From assembly GCF_002934625.1 (NCBI RefSeq), contig NZ_PTJD01000002.1, positions 124,001 to 188,000 on the forward strand: a DNA stretch of 64,000 nt, read 5' to 3'. The notes under the pieces were generated by a model. That model ran no database searches, was not told the origin of the DNA, and saw nothing but the letters and a program-made list of their open reading frames with translations. The position numbers were made by a program, and so were the translations under genes. Positions 7,645 through 16,282 of the stretch are shown here, piece by piece. This DNA is from Kineococcus xinjiangensis. GTDB lineage: Bacteria > Actinomycetota > Actinomycetes > Actinomycetales > Kineococcaceae. Within the stretch, counting starts at the first letter, position 1; each line of letters starts with the position of its first letter.

Positions 7645-8457
7645 GTGCTCCCGAACGCGGTGGTGGTCGCCCGCACCCGGACGGCCCCGGACCTCCCCAC
7701 GGGGGCGGACCTGCCCGGCGGCTGCGTGTACGAACCGCGCTGGGCGGGACGGCGCGCCCTGCTCTTCCTGCTCCCGCCGGCCGGTCCCGGCCGTGCCCGC
7801 GCGTGCCTGCTGCGCTCCCGCACCGGTGAGGACCTCGGGCCGGGCCGGGAGGACGTGCTCGCGGCGGCCGTGGCGCAGCTCCCCGCGGGCACCGTGCTCG
7901 ACGGCGCGCTCGTGGAGACGGGGGCGCTGCCGCTGGCCGCCCCGGCGCCGTGCCGTGACCTCGTGCCGCAGCGGTGGCCGCGGGCCGTGGGCGGCGGTGC
8001 GGGTGGCGACGGTGCGGGTGAGCCCCACTACGTGGCGGTGGACCTGCTCGCGGCGCCGGGCGGGCGCGACGTGCGCGAGCAGCCCTGGCACGTGCGCCGC
8101 GGCCTGCTCGAGGACCTCCTCACCCGCGTCCGCGCGCCCCTGCACCTGACCCCCGCGACGGGGGACGAGGGCTGCGCACGGGCGTGGCTGTCGGACGCCG
8201 CGGCGCGGGTCGACGGCCTGGTCGCCAAGGGCCGGGCCCAGCCGTACCGGCCGGGCAGCCGGGCGTGGGTGGCGTTCCGCCCCGTCCCCGGGGGCCGCGC
8301 GGCGTGCTCCCCCTGCCCCCGCGCGGCCCGCCCACCACCGGCGCCGCCGGCACCCTGTCGCCCGCCCCCGGTGACCGGCTGCGGACCCCTCCCGCCACTC
8401 AGGGTCGTTGGCCCTAGATCACCCGACCGGGTCACGGCTGTGGATGAGCAGCGGTGA
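7645..8457 (+). CDS. Degenerate ATP-dependent DNA ligase-like protein
   Basis: 270 residues. The order of motifs follows the adenylation domain of actinobacterial LigD/LigC-type ligases: an EPRWAGRRALLF block (about residue 30), HYVAVDLLAAPGG (about 131) and VDGLVAKG followed by PYRPGSRAWVAFRP (about 190). In active ligases the first block reads EPKWDG with the lysine that becomes adenylated; here K is R and D is A. The motif IV glutamate (EGLVAK) is aspartate. Catalysis is therefore doubtful. The last 60 residues are Pro-rich without a fold. GTG at 7645 gives the family's typical Pro-flanked start. No Ku or primase gene is nearby. It may be a nucleotide-binding relic or a decayed gene. Confidence 0.65.
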   Translation: MLPNAVVVARTRTAPDLPTGADLPGGCVYEPRWAGRRALLFLLPPAGPGRARACLLRSRTGEDLGPGREDVLAAAVAQLPAGTVLDGALVETGALPLAAPAPCRDLVPQRWPRAVGGGAGGDGAGEPHYVAVDLLAAPGGRDVREQPWHVRRGLLEDLLTRVRAPLHLTPATGDEGCARAWLSDAAARVDGLVAKGRAQPYRPGSRAWVAFRPVPGGRAACSPCPRAARPPPAPPAPCRPPPVTGCGPLPPLRVVGPRSPDRVTAVDEQR

Positions 8458-8495
8458 GCGGTCACGGCCATGCCCTAAGGTCGGGAATGCGTCAT

Positions 8496-8518
8496 CCGGG
8501 CTGGTACCACCAGCCCGG
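8496..8518. terminator. 9-bp hairpin downstream of the ligase-like gene
   Basis: CCGGGCTGG and CCAGCCCGG pair perfectly around a 5-nt loop, 38 bp after the stop. A second pair, CTCCCGC (8581-8587) with GCGGGAG (8608-8614), lies just before the ANTAR gene. Terminator or leader structure; nothing else was recognised in 8458-8632. Confidence 0.5.
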
Positions 8519-8632
8519 CCGGTCGCAGCGACGGGCGTTGAGGAACCAGCACCCACCCCCTCCAACGGCTGCCCACGCGGCTCCCGCGGAGGTTCGGCTC
8601 CCCATGTGCGGGAGGCCTGAGGGGAGGCGGGG

Positions 8633-9682
8633 GTGCAGGCGGAGTCGTCGGCGCCGACGGGGCGGTACCGGTACACGCGCGCGTCGGACCAGTGGTGGTG
8701 GTCCGAGGGGCTCTACGCCATCTTCGGCTTCGCCCCTGGCGAGGTCGTGCCCACAGCAGCGCTCATGTCGCACCACCAGCACCCCGACGACCGCGCACGC
8801 TTCGCGCGCCTGCTGGAGCAGCAGCTCCACGGCGGCAGGGCGTTCGGCTGCCTCAACCGCCTCCTCGACGCGAGCGGCCGGCAGCGCTGGGTGACCTGGA
8901 TCGGCGAGGGCACCGACACCGCCGACGGGACGAGCGCCTCCGGCACGGTGGAGGGCCACGCGGTCGACGTGACCGACCAGCAGGAGCGCGCGGTCGCCGA
9001 GCAGGCCAACTGGCACGTCGGGCGGGCGCTGGCCTCCCGGGAGGTCATCGACCAGGCCAAGGGCGTCCTCATGGTGGTGTACCAGACCAGCAGCGACGAC
9101 GCCTTCGGCCTGCTGCGCTGGGCGTCGCAGCGCGGCAACGTCAAGCTCACCGTGCTCGCGGGTCAGCTCCTCGACGCGGTCCGCGGCGGCCTCGACCTGG
9201 GACCGACCGCCCGCCAGCGGGTCGACGACGTCATCTCCGCCCTTCTCACCACGCGCAACGGGCGCCACGCGGAGGACGGCACGCTGGACGGCGCGACGGC
9301 CGCGCTGGACGGCGTCCGCCCCGCCGCGGAGCGGGCCCCCGAGCGGCACGAGCGCCTGCGCACCACCCTCGTCCTCGAGGGCCGCACGCCCGTGCTGCGG
9401 GTCAGCGGCGAGGTGGACCTCGCCACCGCCCCGGAGTTCTCCTCCGCCCTCAACCGGCTCGTCAGCGCCGGGCGCGTCCCGGGTCCCGTGGTGGTGGACC
9501 TGCGGGACGCCACGCACGTAGGGTCGGTGGGAGTCACGATGCTGATCGTGGCGAACCGGCGGTGCGAAGCGGCGTCGACCCCGCTGCGCATCGTCGTCGC
9601 GCCGGGGACGGCCAGTCTGAGCCTCGTCCCGGGGCACGGCCTCGCGCTGTTCCCCTCCCCCGTCGCGGCGCTGGGGGTCTGA
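8633..9682 (+). CDS. PAS-ANTAR-STAS signalling protein
   Basis: 349 residues. Residues 1-115 look like a PAS domain (DQWWWSEGLYAIFGF, then a VDVTD-type end). About 120-185 resemble an ANTAR RNA-binding helical domain: ALASREVIDQAKGVLMVVY with the A-K-G pattern. About 240-345 form a STAS domain (VLRVSGEVDLATAPEFSSAL); the serine of THVGSVGV sits where STAS proteins are phosphorylated. ANTAR domains bind paired hairpins in mRNA to prevent termination; STAS domains act in partner switching. GTG at 8633 follows GGGGAGG. The next gene, 45 bp downstream, encodes a PP2C/kinase/STAS protein, so the two probably act in one pathway that senses a signal through PAS. Confidence 0.85.
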   Translation: MQAESSAPTGRYRYTRASDQWWWSEGLYAIFGFAPGEVVPTAALMSHHQHPDDRARFARLLEQQLHGGRAFGCLNRLLDASGRQRWVTWIGEGTDTADGTSASGTVEGHAVDVTDQQERAVAEQANWHVGRALASREVIDQAKGVLMVVYQTSSDDAFGLLRWASQRGNVKLTVLAGQLLDAVRGGLDLGPTARQRVDDVISALLTTRNGRHAEDGTLDGATAALDGVRPAAERAPERHERLRTTLVLEGRTPVLRVSGEVDLATAPEFSSALNRLVSAGRVPGPVVVDLRDATHVGSVGVTMLIVANRRCEAASTPLRIVVAPGTASLSLVPGHGLALFPSPVAALGV

Positions 9683-9727
9683 CCCCGGCACCCCCCGAGC
9701 CGGCCGACACGTCCGGAGGTGGGCGCG

Positions 9728-11689
9728 GTGGACGGCACGACGGGCGAGGCGGCGTCCCCGGGCAACGACCCCGTCGGTGACGACCTCGCCGCAGCGCTGC
9801 GTGCCTTCGACGAGGCCCCGGGGTTCTGGTGGGTGTTCGCGGGCCCCGAGCACCGCATCGTCGCCGCCAACGCCGGAGCCCGCGCCCTGTCCCCGCGCGC
9901 GGACCTCATCGGCCTGACCGCCCGCGAGGCCCACCCCGAGATCGAGGGCCAGAACCTCTTCGGGCTGCTCGACGACACCCTGCGCTCGGGGACCCCCTCC
10001 ACCGCCGAGGAGTTCCGCGTCCAGATCGACTCCGACGGCGACGGGACGCTGGAGGAGCACGTCCTCAGCTGGACCGTCGCGCCCTGGCACGGCCGCGACG
10101 GCACCCGCCGCGGGGTGATGGCCCTCGGCGCCGACGTCACCGCGGCCGTCCGCGCCCGGCAGCGCGCCGAGGACGACGCGGCCGTGACCGGCGCCCGCTA
10201 CCGCCGCACCCTCGACGTCGTCGCGGAGCTGCAACGCGCGCTGCTGCCCCCCAGCCTGCCCGTGCTGCCGTGCGTCGACCTCGCCGCCCGCTACCTGGTG
10301 GCCGGCGAGGAGCAGGCGGCCGGCGGGGACTGGTACGACGCCGTGGTCCTCGACTCGGGACGGGTGGCCCTGGTCGTCGGCGACGTCGTGGGTCACGGCC
10401 TGGCCGCCGCCAGCACGATGAGCCGGCTGGGGGCGGTCCTCGCGGAGCGGCTGCACGCGGGCGCACCCCCCGCCGAGGCCCTCGCCGCCCTGGACGGCGC
10501 CGCACGGCGCATCCCCGGCGCGGCGGGCACGACGGTGTGCGTGGCGGTGCTGGACGCGCCCACCGGGCGGCTGGAGTACTGCACTCGCGGGCACCCGCCA
10601 CCGCTCGTCGTGGCGGCGGGCCGCGGCCGCTACCTGCCCGGGACGGGCGGCGGGACGCTCGGCTCGGGCCGCCCGGGCGCGGTGGGCACCGCCGAGCTGG
10701 ACCCCGGCGACGTGCTCGTGCTCTTCACCGACGGCCTCGTGGAACGGCCGGGCGTCGCACGCGGGGACTCCCTGGCGGAGCTGGCGCGGGTGGCGGTGGA
10801 CGTCGTCGCCGGCCGCGCGCTGCCGGTGGGGGCGCCCGGCTCGGCCGCCCAGCGCGTCTGCGGGCAGGTGGTGGAGCTGCTGACGCGGCGCGGCTACGGC
10901 GACGACGTGACGGTGCTCGCCGCCCAGGTCCGGGACCGGGTGCCGCCGCTGCGGCTGGACCTGCCCGCGGCGCCCGCCTCGCTGCCCCTGGCGCGGGACG
11001 AGCTGCGCTGGTGGCTGACGCACCTGGGCTGCAGCGAGGAGGACGTGCTGGCGGTCGGGCTGGGCGTGAGCGAGGCGCTGGCGAACTCGGTGGTGCACGC
11101 CTACCGCGGCAGGGCGCCCGGGCGGGTCCGGGTGGTGGCGGAGCTCGCTGACGACGGCTGCCTCCGGGTCGGCGTGGCCGACGACGGGCGGTGGCGCTCA
11201 CCGTCACCGCTGCCCGGGGACTCCGGCCGGGGGCTGGGGATGCTGGCGGAGGTCGGGTCGGGGCCGTTCGTCGAGCGGAGCGAGACCGGCACGACCGTCT
11301 CCTTCGCCCGGCGGGTGCGCCACCCGCGCACGGCCGCGGCCGCTCCTCCCGGGCGGGCCGCGCCGCCCGTGGCGGGTGCCGCGCTGCGGGTGGTGGCGGC
11401 GCGGGACGCGGTGCACGTCCGCGGGGCCGTGGAGGAGGGCTGCGCCGAGCGGCTGCGGCTGGAGCTGCTGCACGCCTGCCGCGGCGGCGCGGTGGACCTC
11501 GTCCTGGACCTGCGGGAGGTGACGCACCTGGCCAGCGCGGGGGTGCGGGTGCTGGAGGACCTGCTCACCCTCACCGGGGCCGGCGACCGGTCCCTGCGGC
11601 TGGTGGCGCCCACGGGCAGCGCCGCGGCGTTCGTGCTGGACCTGGTGGAGCTGCCCCGGCTGGAGGCCCTGCCCTCCGACGGCTCCTGA
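9728..11689 (+). CDS. PAS-PP2C phosphatase-HATPase-STAS protein
   Basis: 653 residues. Order: PAS (about 20-140), SpoIIE-type PP2C phosphatase (about 165-395; GGDWYDAV, VVGDVVGHG, LFTDGLVE, GYGDDVTVL), an RsbW/SpoIIAB-type ATPase (about 405-530; SEALANSVVHAY N-box, GVADDGRW, SGRGLGML) and a C-terminal STAS domain (about 555-645; HLASAGVRVL keeps the phosphoacceptor serine). The chain thus carries a phosphatase, a kinase and an antagonist-like domain of a partner-switch system. GTG at 9728 is preferred because GGAGGT (9715-9720) lies 7 nt upstream; GTG at 9719 would overlap that site. It is probably cotranscribed with the ANTAR protein. No sigma factor gene is adjacent. Confidence 0.88.
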   Translation: MDGTTGEAASPGNDPVGDDLAAALRAFDEAPGFWWVFAGPEHRIVAANAGARALSPRADLIGLTAREAHPEIEGQNLFGLLDDTLRSGTPSTAEEFRVQIDSDGDGTLEEHVLSWTVAPWHGRDGTRRGVMALGADVTAAVRARQRAEDDAAVTGARYRRTLDVVAELQRALLPPSLPVLPCVDLAARYLVAGEEQAAGGDWYDAVVLDSGRVALVVGDVVGHGLAAASTMSRLGAVLAERLHAGAPPAEALAALDGAARRIPGAAGTTVCVAVLDAPTGRLEYCTRGHPPPLVVAAGRGRYLPGTGGGTLGSGRPGAVGTAELDPGDVLVLFTDGLVERPGVARGDSLAELARVAVDVVAGRALPVGAPGSAAQRVCGQVVELLTRRGYGDDVTVLAAQVRDRVPPLRLDLPAAPASLPLARDELRWWLTHLGCSEEDVLAVGLGVSEALANSVVHAYRGRAPGRVRVVAELADDGCLRVGVADDGRWRSPSPLPGDSGRGLGMLAEVGSGPFVERSETGTTVSFARRVRHPRTAAAAPPGRAAPPVAGAALRVVAARDAVHVRGAVEEGCAERLRLELLHACRGGAVDLVLDLREVTHLASAGVRVLEDLLTLTGAGDRSLRLVAPTGSAAAFVLDLVELPRLEALPSDGS

Positions 11690-11806
11690 CGGCGCCCCTC
11701 CCCGGCCCGCGCACGCCTGACCGGACGCCGCCCGGCCACCTGCCATCCCGGCGATCTGCCCAGGAACCCCACACGAGCCCTCCGGCGCGCCGCTTACCCT
11801 GGACCC

Positions 11807-12601
11807 GTGCCCTTCCTCTCAGCGCTGCCGGTCGCAGACCTGGCCGCCTCCGTGGCCGCCGCCGCCCCAGCAGCCGCTCCGGCCCTGCTGCCCGACTGGC
11901 TGAACCCGCAGAACCTCCTGCAGGAGTTCGGCGATCATGCGTTCTGGGCGGCGGTGTTCATCGTCTTCGCGGAGTGCGGGCTGCTCATCGGCTTCTTCCT
12001 GCCGGGCGACTCGCTGCTCTTCACGGTGGGGATGTTCCTGGAGAGCGGCTACATCACCCACCCGGTGTGGCTGGCGTGCGCGATCCTCACGCTGTCCGCC
12101 TTCCTCGGCAACGTCTGCGGCTACGAGATCGGCCGGCGCGCCGGGCCCGCCGTCTTCGAGCGGCCCAACTCCCGCTTCTTCAAGAAGCAGCACGTGGAGA
12201 AGACGTCGGCGTTCTTCGCCAAGTACGGCGCCCGGGCGATCGTGCTGGCGCGCTTCGTGCCGATCGTACGGACCTTCATCACCGTCACGGCCGGGGCCGC
12301 CGCCATGCCGCGGCAGGCGTACTTCCTGTGGAGCGCCGTGGGTGCGGTGCTGTGGGCGACGGGGGTGACGCTGCTCGGCGTCTTCCTCGGCGGCATCCCC
12401 GTCGTCAAGGAGAACATCGAGGCGGGCCTGCTGCTCATCGTGGCGGTGTCGGTGCTCCCGATCGTCATCGAGGTGCTGCGCGCCCGTCTGCGCGACCGCG
12501 GCCGCGCCGGGACCGCGGCGGGCGAGAGCACCATCACCGACGTCGTCGCCGACGACATCGCGGACGTCACCGACGAGCCCGAGGACGCCCGCAGGCCCTG
12601 A
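11807..12601 (+). CDS. DedA-family membrane protein
   Basis: 264 residues. DedA proteins are polytopic membrane proteins needed for envelope homeostasis; several flip undecaprenyl phosphate or phospholipids. Family signatures are visible: FAECGLLIGFFLPGDSLL (about residue 55), FLGNVCGYEIGRRAG (about 102) and ARFVPIVRTFITVTAG (about 147). The 45 C-terminal residues are charged and cytoplasmic. The start is GTG at 11807, just downstream of a TACCCT-like sequence; a short or absent leader is possible. A second DedA gene lies at 13197, with a thioesterase gene between. Confidence 0.9.
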   Translation: MPFLSALPVADLAASVAAAAPAAAPALLPDWLNPQNLLQEFGDHAFWAAVFIVFAECGLLIGFFLPGDSLLFTVGMFLESGYITHPVWLACAILTLSAFLGNVCGYEIGRRAGPAVFERPNSRFFKKQHVEKTSAFFAKYGARAIVLARFVPIVRTFITVTAGAAAMPRQAYFLWSAVGAVLWATGVTLLGVFLGGIPVVKENIEAGLLLIVAVSVLPIVIEVLRARLRDRGRAGTAAGESTITDVVADDIADVTDEPEDARRP

Positions 12602-12629
12602 CGCGCGCCGCCGCGCCCCGCGAGACTCC

Positions 12630-12664
12630 GAGGCCGCCCGCCCCCCACCGGGGCGGGCGGCCTC
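12630..12664 (+). terminator. 15-bp perfect hairpin after dedA
   Basis: GAGGCCGCCCGCCCC (12630-12644) pairs exactly with 12650-12664 around a 5-nt loop, 28 bp after the dedA stop. No U tract. Confidence 0.7.
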
Positions 12665-12698
12665 CGTCCGCTCCGGGGGACCGGGCAGGATGTGCTGC

Positions 12699-13178
12699 GT
12701 GGCACGGCAGCGACTCCTCATCTCCCTGCGCTGGGCGGACATGGACGCCTACCGCCACGTGAACAACGTGGAGCTCCTGCGGATCCTGGAGGAGGCCCGC
12801 GTGCGGGTCTTCAGCCAGCCGCTGGGACGCGGCGGGGACTCCATGCTGGGCACGGGCATGGTCGTCGCCCGCCACGAGGTCGAGTACCTCGCGAGCCTCG
12901 ACTACCGCCCCGAGCCGGTGGCGGTCGACCTGTGGGTGCACGCGGTCGGCGGGGCGAGCTTCGACGTGGGCTACGAGGTCCTCGAGCCCGACGGCGGGCC
13001 GGTCTACCTGCGGGCCACGACGTCGCTGGTCTCCTACGACTTCACCACCGGCCGCCCGCGCCGGCTCGACGACGAGCAGCGCGCGGCGCTGGAGGGGCTG
13101 CGGGACGCCCCGCCCGTGCTGCGCCGCGGCGGCAGGCGACCCGAGGCGGCCGCCGACGCGGGCCCCGCCGCCGGCTGA
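12699..13178 (+). CDS. Acyl-CoA thioesterase (4HBT/hotdog fold)
   Basis: 159 residues from GTG at 12699 (162 from ATG at 12690; neither ribosome site decides). The hotdog signature RWADMDAYRHVNNVELLRILEEAR near the N-terminus is typical of YbgC/FcbC-like thioesterases; its aspartate is the usual catalytic residue. These enzymes hydrolyse acyl-CoA thioesters. The C-terminal 20 residues are Arg/Ala rich. The following dedA gene starts 18 bp after the stop, so they may share a transcript. The substrate chain is unknown. Confidence 0.82.
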   Translation: MARQRLLISLRWADMDAYRHVNNVELLRILEEARVRVFSQPLGRGGDSMLGTGMVVARHEVEYLASLDYRPEPVAVDLWVHAVGGASFDVGYEVLEPDGGPVYLRATTSLVSYDFTTGRPRRLDDEQRAALEGLRDAPPVLRRGGRRPEAAADAGPAAG

Positions 13179-13196
13179 GACGCCCGGGAGGAGCAC

Positions 13197-13832
13197 GTGT
13201 CGGAGTGGCTGGCCGGGATCTTCTCCCCCGACCTCGCCTCCCTGGGGGCGGCGGCGGTCTACGCCGTTGTCTTCGGCATCGTCTTCGCCGAGTCGGGGAT
13301 CCTGCTCGGCTTCTTCCTCCCCGGTGACACGGTCCTCTTCACCGCCGGCCTGCTCGCCGCTGCGGAGGGCAGCCCCCTGTCGCTGGCCGTGCTGGTGGCG
13401 GGGGTGACGCTCGCGGCGGTCCTCGGCGACGCGGTCGGCTACTGGTGCGGGCGCCGCCTCGGCCGCCCGTGGCTGCTGCGGCGGGCGGGCCGGATGGCGC
13501 GGCACCTGCCCGCGGCGGAGTCCTTCTACGAGCGCTGGGGGTGGGGGGCGGTCGTCGCCTGCCGGTTCTTCCCCTGGATCCGCACCTTCACGCCGATCGT
13601 GGCGGGCACCGCGCGGATGCCGTACCCGCGCTTCGTCACCGCCAACGTCGCCGGCGCCCTGCTGTGGGGCGCGGGGCTGGTGCTCACCGGCTACGCCGCG
13701 GCCTCCGTGCCGTGGGTGAAGCACGCGGCCTACGCGGTGGCGGTCGTCGCCATCTCCGCGTCGCTGGCCGGGCCGGTGGCCGCGGGCGTCCGGCGGCTGC
13801 GGCAGCGTCGGGCCGGGCGGGCGCTGCCGTGA
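13197..13832 (+). CDS. DedA-family membrane protein (second copy)
   Basis: 211 residues. The same signatures as the upstream DedA are present: FAESGILLGFFLPGDTVLF (about residue 30), VLGDAVGYWCGRRLG and CRFFPWIRTFTPIVAG. It lacks the charged tail of the first copy. GTG at 13197 follows GGGAGGAG (13187-13194). The stop overlaps the start of the YigZ gene by 4 bp. The two DedA copies are clearly divergent, so this is an old paralogy rather than a recent duplication. Confidence 0.9.
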   Translation: MSEWLAGIFSPDLASLGAAAVYAVVFGIVFAESGILLGFFLPGDTVLFTAGLLAAAEGSPLSLAVLVAGVTLAAVLGDAVGYWCGRRLGRPWLLRRAGRMARHLPAAESFYERWGWGAVVACRFFPWIRTFTPIVAGTARMPYPRFVTANVAGALLWGAGLVLTGYAAASVPWVKHAAYAVAVVAISASLAGPVAAGVRRLRQRRAGRALP

Positions 13833-14524
13833 CCGGCCCGCTGCGCGACGGCAGGGTCGACAGCTCGCTGCGCGACGGCCTGGCGGCACCGGTGCGGACG
13901 GAGACCGTCGTGGAGCGCTCCCGCTTCGTGTGCACCCTGCTGCCCGCCCTGGACGCGGCGGCGGCCGATGCCGCGGTGGCGGCGGTGCGCGCGGAGCTGA
14001 CGGGCGCGGGCCACCACTGCACCGCCGCGGTCCTCGGCCTCGACGGCGCCGAGCAGCGCAGCGGCGACGACGGGGAGCCGGCGGGGACGGCGGGCGCCCC
14101 CATGCTGGCGGCCCTGCGGGCGTCGGGGCTGTCCGGGCTGGTGGCGGTGGTCAGCCGCTGGTTCGGCGGCACCCTGCTCGGCACGGGCGGCCTGGTGCGC
14201 GCCTACGGCGGGGCGGTCTCGCACGCGCTGGAGCAGGCGCCGGTGCTGCGGCGGCGGGCGGCGGAGCGGGTGCTGCTCACCGCGGGCCACGCCGCGGCCG
14301 GGCGCACCGAGGGGGAGCTGCGCCGCTGGCTGGCCGCCTCCGGCGGGGTGCTGCTGGACGCGACGTGGGCGGCGCAGGGGTGGCGGGCGGAGGCGGCTGT
14401 GCCCGCGGGGTCGCTGCCGGGGCTGGAGCAGGTGGTGGCGGCGCTGCGCTCGGGAGGTCCGGATCCGCGGCTGGAGCTGCTGGGCGCGACCGTGCTCGAG
14501 GACCCCCCCGGGCAGGCCCGGTAG
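13829..14524 (+). CDS. YigZ/IMPACT-family protein
   Basis: 231 residues. The N-terminal IMPACT (UPF0029) domain shows DDGEPAGTAGAPML (about residue 73) and VSRWFGGTLLGTGGLVRAY (about 107), which are the family's hallmark blocks. The C-terminal part matches the second, less conserved YigZ domain. The function is unsettled; IMPACT relatives modulate Gcn2 in eukaryotes, and the bacterial fold resembles ribosome-factor domains. GTG at 13829 overlaps the dedA stop (GTGA), indicating translational coupling. It converges with the GGDEF gene, only 10 bp apart. Confidence 0.88.
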   Translation: MTGPLRDGRVDSSLRDGLAAPVRTETVVERSRFVCTLLPALDAAAADAAVAAVRAELTGAGHHCTAAVLGLDGAEQRSGDDGEPAGTAGAPMLAALRASGLSGLVAVVSRWFGGTLLGTGGLVRAYGGAVSHALEQAPVLRRRAAERVLLTAGHAAAGRTEGELRRWLAASGGVLLDATWAAQGWRAEAAVPAGSLPGLEQVVAALRSGGPDPRLELLGATVLEDPPGQAR

Positions 14525-14534
14525 GCGGCTCCGC

Positions 14535-16169
14535 TCAGCAGGCGAGCACGACCTGGTTGCGGCCGCTGCGCTTGGCCGCGTACAGGGCCTCGTCGGCCGC
14601 CGCGATGAGGCCGTCGGCGTCGTGGCCGTGGACGTGGAGGACCGACACCCCGGCGGAGACGGTGACGCGCACGGCCGCCGCCCCGCTCACGATCACCCCG
14701 TCGCCGCCGCCGACGGGGCGCAGGGCCGGCAGGGGCACCCGCAGCCGGGAGCAGTTCTCCCGGATCTGCTCCGCGCGCCGCTGCGCCGCCTCGCCGTCGA
14801 TGCCGGGCAGCAGCAGGAGGAACTCCTCCCCGCCGTAGCGGGCCACGACGTCGCCGTCGCGCACCCCGGCCACCAGCACGCGCGCCACCCGGCGCAGCAC
14901 CTCGTCGCCCGCGAGGTGGCCGTGGGTGTCGTTGACCGCCTTGAAGTGGTCGACGTCGACGAGCACGAGCGCCAAGGGCTCGTCCTCCTCGTGGGCGCGC
15001 ACGAGGGCGGAGTCCAGGACGTCGAGGAGGTGCCGGCGGTTGTGCAGGCCGGTGAGGGGGTCGCGCACGGCCTCCTCCTGCAGCCGCTCCCGCAGGCGCT
15101 CGATGACGACGATCTGCTCCTGGAGGCGCTGGTTGGCGCGGGCGAGATCGCTGACGTCGCGCACCACCACGACGCGGGCGAGGACCTCGCCGCGGTGGCC
15201 GTGCACGACGGTGGTGCGGGCGTCCAGGTGCACGCCGGGGGCCGCCTCGACGACCCGGTGCCCCTCGTCGCCGAGCGGGCGGATGACGTCCTCGCCCAGC
15301 ACCTCCTCCACGCCGAGGCCGACGGCGTCGGCGTCGGCCCCGGCGTGGAAGAGGTCCGGGCGCAGCCGCGGCAGGAGGACGCGGGCGGCGGCGTTGGCGT
15401 CGACGACGCGGCCGGTGGAGTCGAGCACGAACACCGCCTCGCCGATGGTGTCCATCACCCGGGCGCGGGCCACGGGGACGAGCTGGAGCAGGCCCTGGCG
15501 GAAGACGGCGCGGAAGTGCACGAGCGCGGAGACGGCGAAGAGGAAGGGCAGCGGGTCGACCCCGTGGGTCTCCGGTTCCCAGGAGAGCACGGTCGCGGCG
15601 CCCACGAACGGCACCGACGCCCCGACGAGGAGGCTGTCGAGCTGGCGCCGGAACACCGGCCCGACGCGGCGGCGGGCGGCGACGAGGCAGGCCAGGCCTC
15701 CGCCGAGCAGGAGGTAGCAGTAGGAGACGTGCACCCAGAAGAGGGACCCGAAGCCGATGTCACCCCCCGGCGCGGTGGCGGGCGTGAAGAACGCGCCGTG
15801 CCAGGAGTTGGTGGCGACGGCCGTGAGCACCAGCGCCGGGGCCACCGCGAGGAGCGCGCCGATGCGCCGCCGCAACCGCCAGGCCGGGTCGAGCACGCTG
15901 CGGCAGAAGGCGAACGCGGCCGCGATGCTGGCGTGGACGGCGGTGTAGTCCAGCACCAGGAGGAGGGTGCGCGTCGCGGCGCCGACGTGGTGGGCGCGGG
16001 CGACGTTCAGTGCGGCGTCGAAGCCCGCCCACACCCCCACGCACACGAGTGCGACGGCCAGCGGGACGGCGGCGGGCGCCCTGCCCCGGCGGTGCCAGGC
16101 GACGCCCGCGACGGACCAGCAGAGGACGAGGAGCGCGGCGGCGAGTGCGACGACGACCGCCTCGCCCAT
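14535..16169 (-). CDS. Membrane-bound diguanylate cyclase (7TM-PAS-GGDEF)
   Basis: 544 residues. Seven hydrophobic segments in the first about 220 residues match the histidine-kinase 7TM sensor module; a PAS domain follows (about 230-340, FVLDSTGRVVDANAAARVLL), then a short coiled coil and a GGDEF domain (about 375-540). The active site is GGEEF, preceded five residues earlier by an RxxD inhibitory site (RDGD), so both c-di-GMP synthesis and product feedback look intact. ATG at 16169 follows GGGGAGGCGATC. It stands alone, converging on the YigZ gene. It is the only clear c-di-GMP enzyme in the window; the nearby CslA synthase is of a class often linked to c-di-GMP in other bacteria, but no PilZ domain was seen there. 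Confidence 0.92.
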   Translation of the reverse strand: MGEAVVVALAAALLVLCWSVAGVAWHRRGRAPAAVPLAVALVCVGVWAGFDAALNVARAHHVGAATRTLLLVLDYTAVHASIAAAFAFCRSVLDPAWRLRRRIGALLAVAPALVLTAVATNSWHGAFFTPATAPGGDIGFGSLFWVHVSYCYLLLGGGLACLVAARRRVGPVFRRQLDSLLVGASVPFVGAATVLSWEPETHGVDPLPFLFAVSALVHFRAVFRQGLLQLVPVARARVMDTIGEAVFVLDSTGRVVDANAAARVLLPRLRPDLFHAGADADAVGLGVEEVLGEDVIRPLGDEGHRVVEAAPGVHLDARTTVVHGHRGEVLARVVVVRDVSDLARANQRLQEQIVVIERLRERLQEEAVRDPLTGLHNRRHLLDVLDSALVRAHEEDEPLALVLVDVDHFKAVNDTHGHLAGDEVLRRVARVLVAGVRDGDVVARYGGEEFLLLLPGIDGEAAQRRAEQIRENCSRLRVPLPALRPVGGGDGVIVSGAAAVRVTVSAGVSVLHVHGHDADGLIAAADEALYAAKRSGRNQVVLAC

Positions 16170-16234
16170 GATCGCCTCCCCGCCCGCCTCCCCTGGCGGG
16201 AGACCCGGAAGACGACATCGGCCCGACGCGGGGT

Positions 16235-16273
16235 GCACCTGAGCCCCCGTCACCCCGACGGGGGCTCAGGTGC
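16235..16273 (-). terminator. 17-bp perfect hairpin after the pyrE-lemA unit
   Basis: GCACCTGAGCCCCCGTC (16235-16251) is exactly complementary to 16257-16273, with a 5-nt loop, 9 bp past the end of the LemA-like gene. It separates that unit from the GGDEF gene on the same strand. Confidence 0.8.
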
Positions 16274-16282
16274 GGTCCGGGT

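Noticed and set aside
8458-8632. Small RNA or riboswitch before the ANTAR gene
   Set aside because: Two short hairpins exist but no conserved class was recognised; reported only as possible terminator or leader structure.
9500-11600. Loss of the phosphorylatable serine in the two STAS domains
   Set aside because: The serine two residues before the conserved glycine (GSVG, ASAG) aligns with the phosphorylated position of RsbV/SpoIIAA, so it is present; only the preceding Asp differs.
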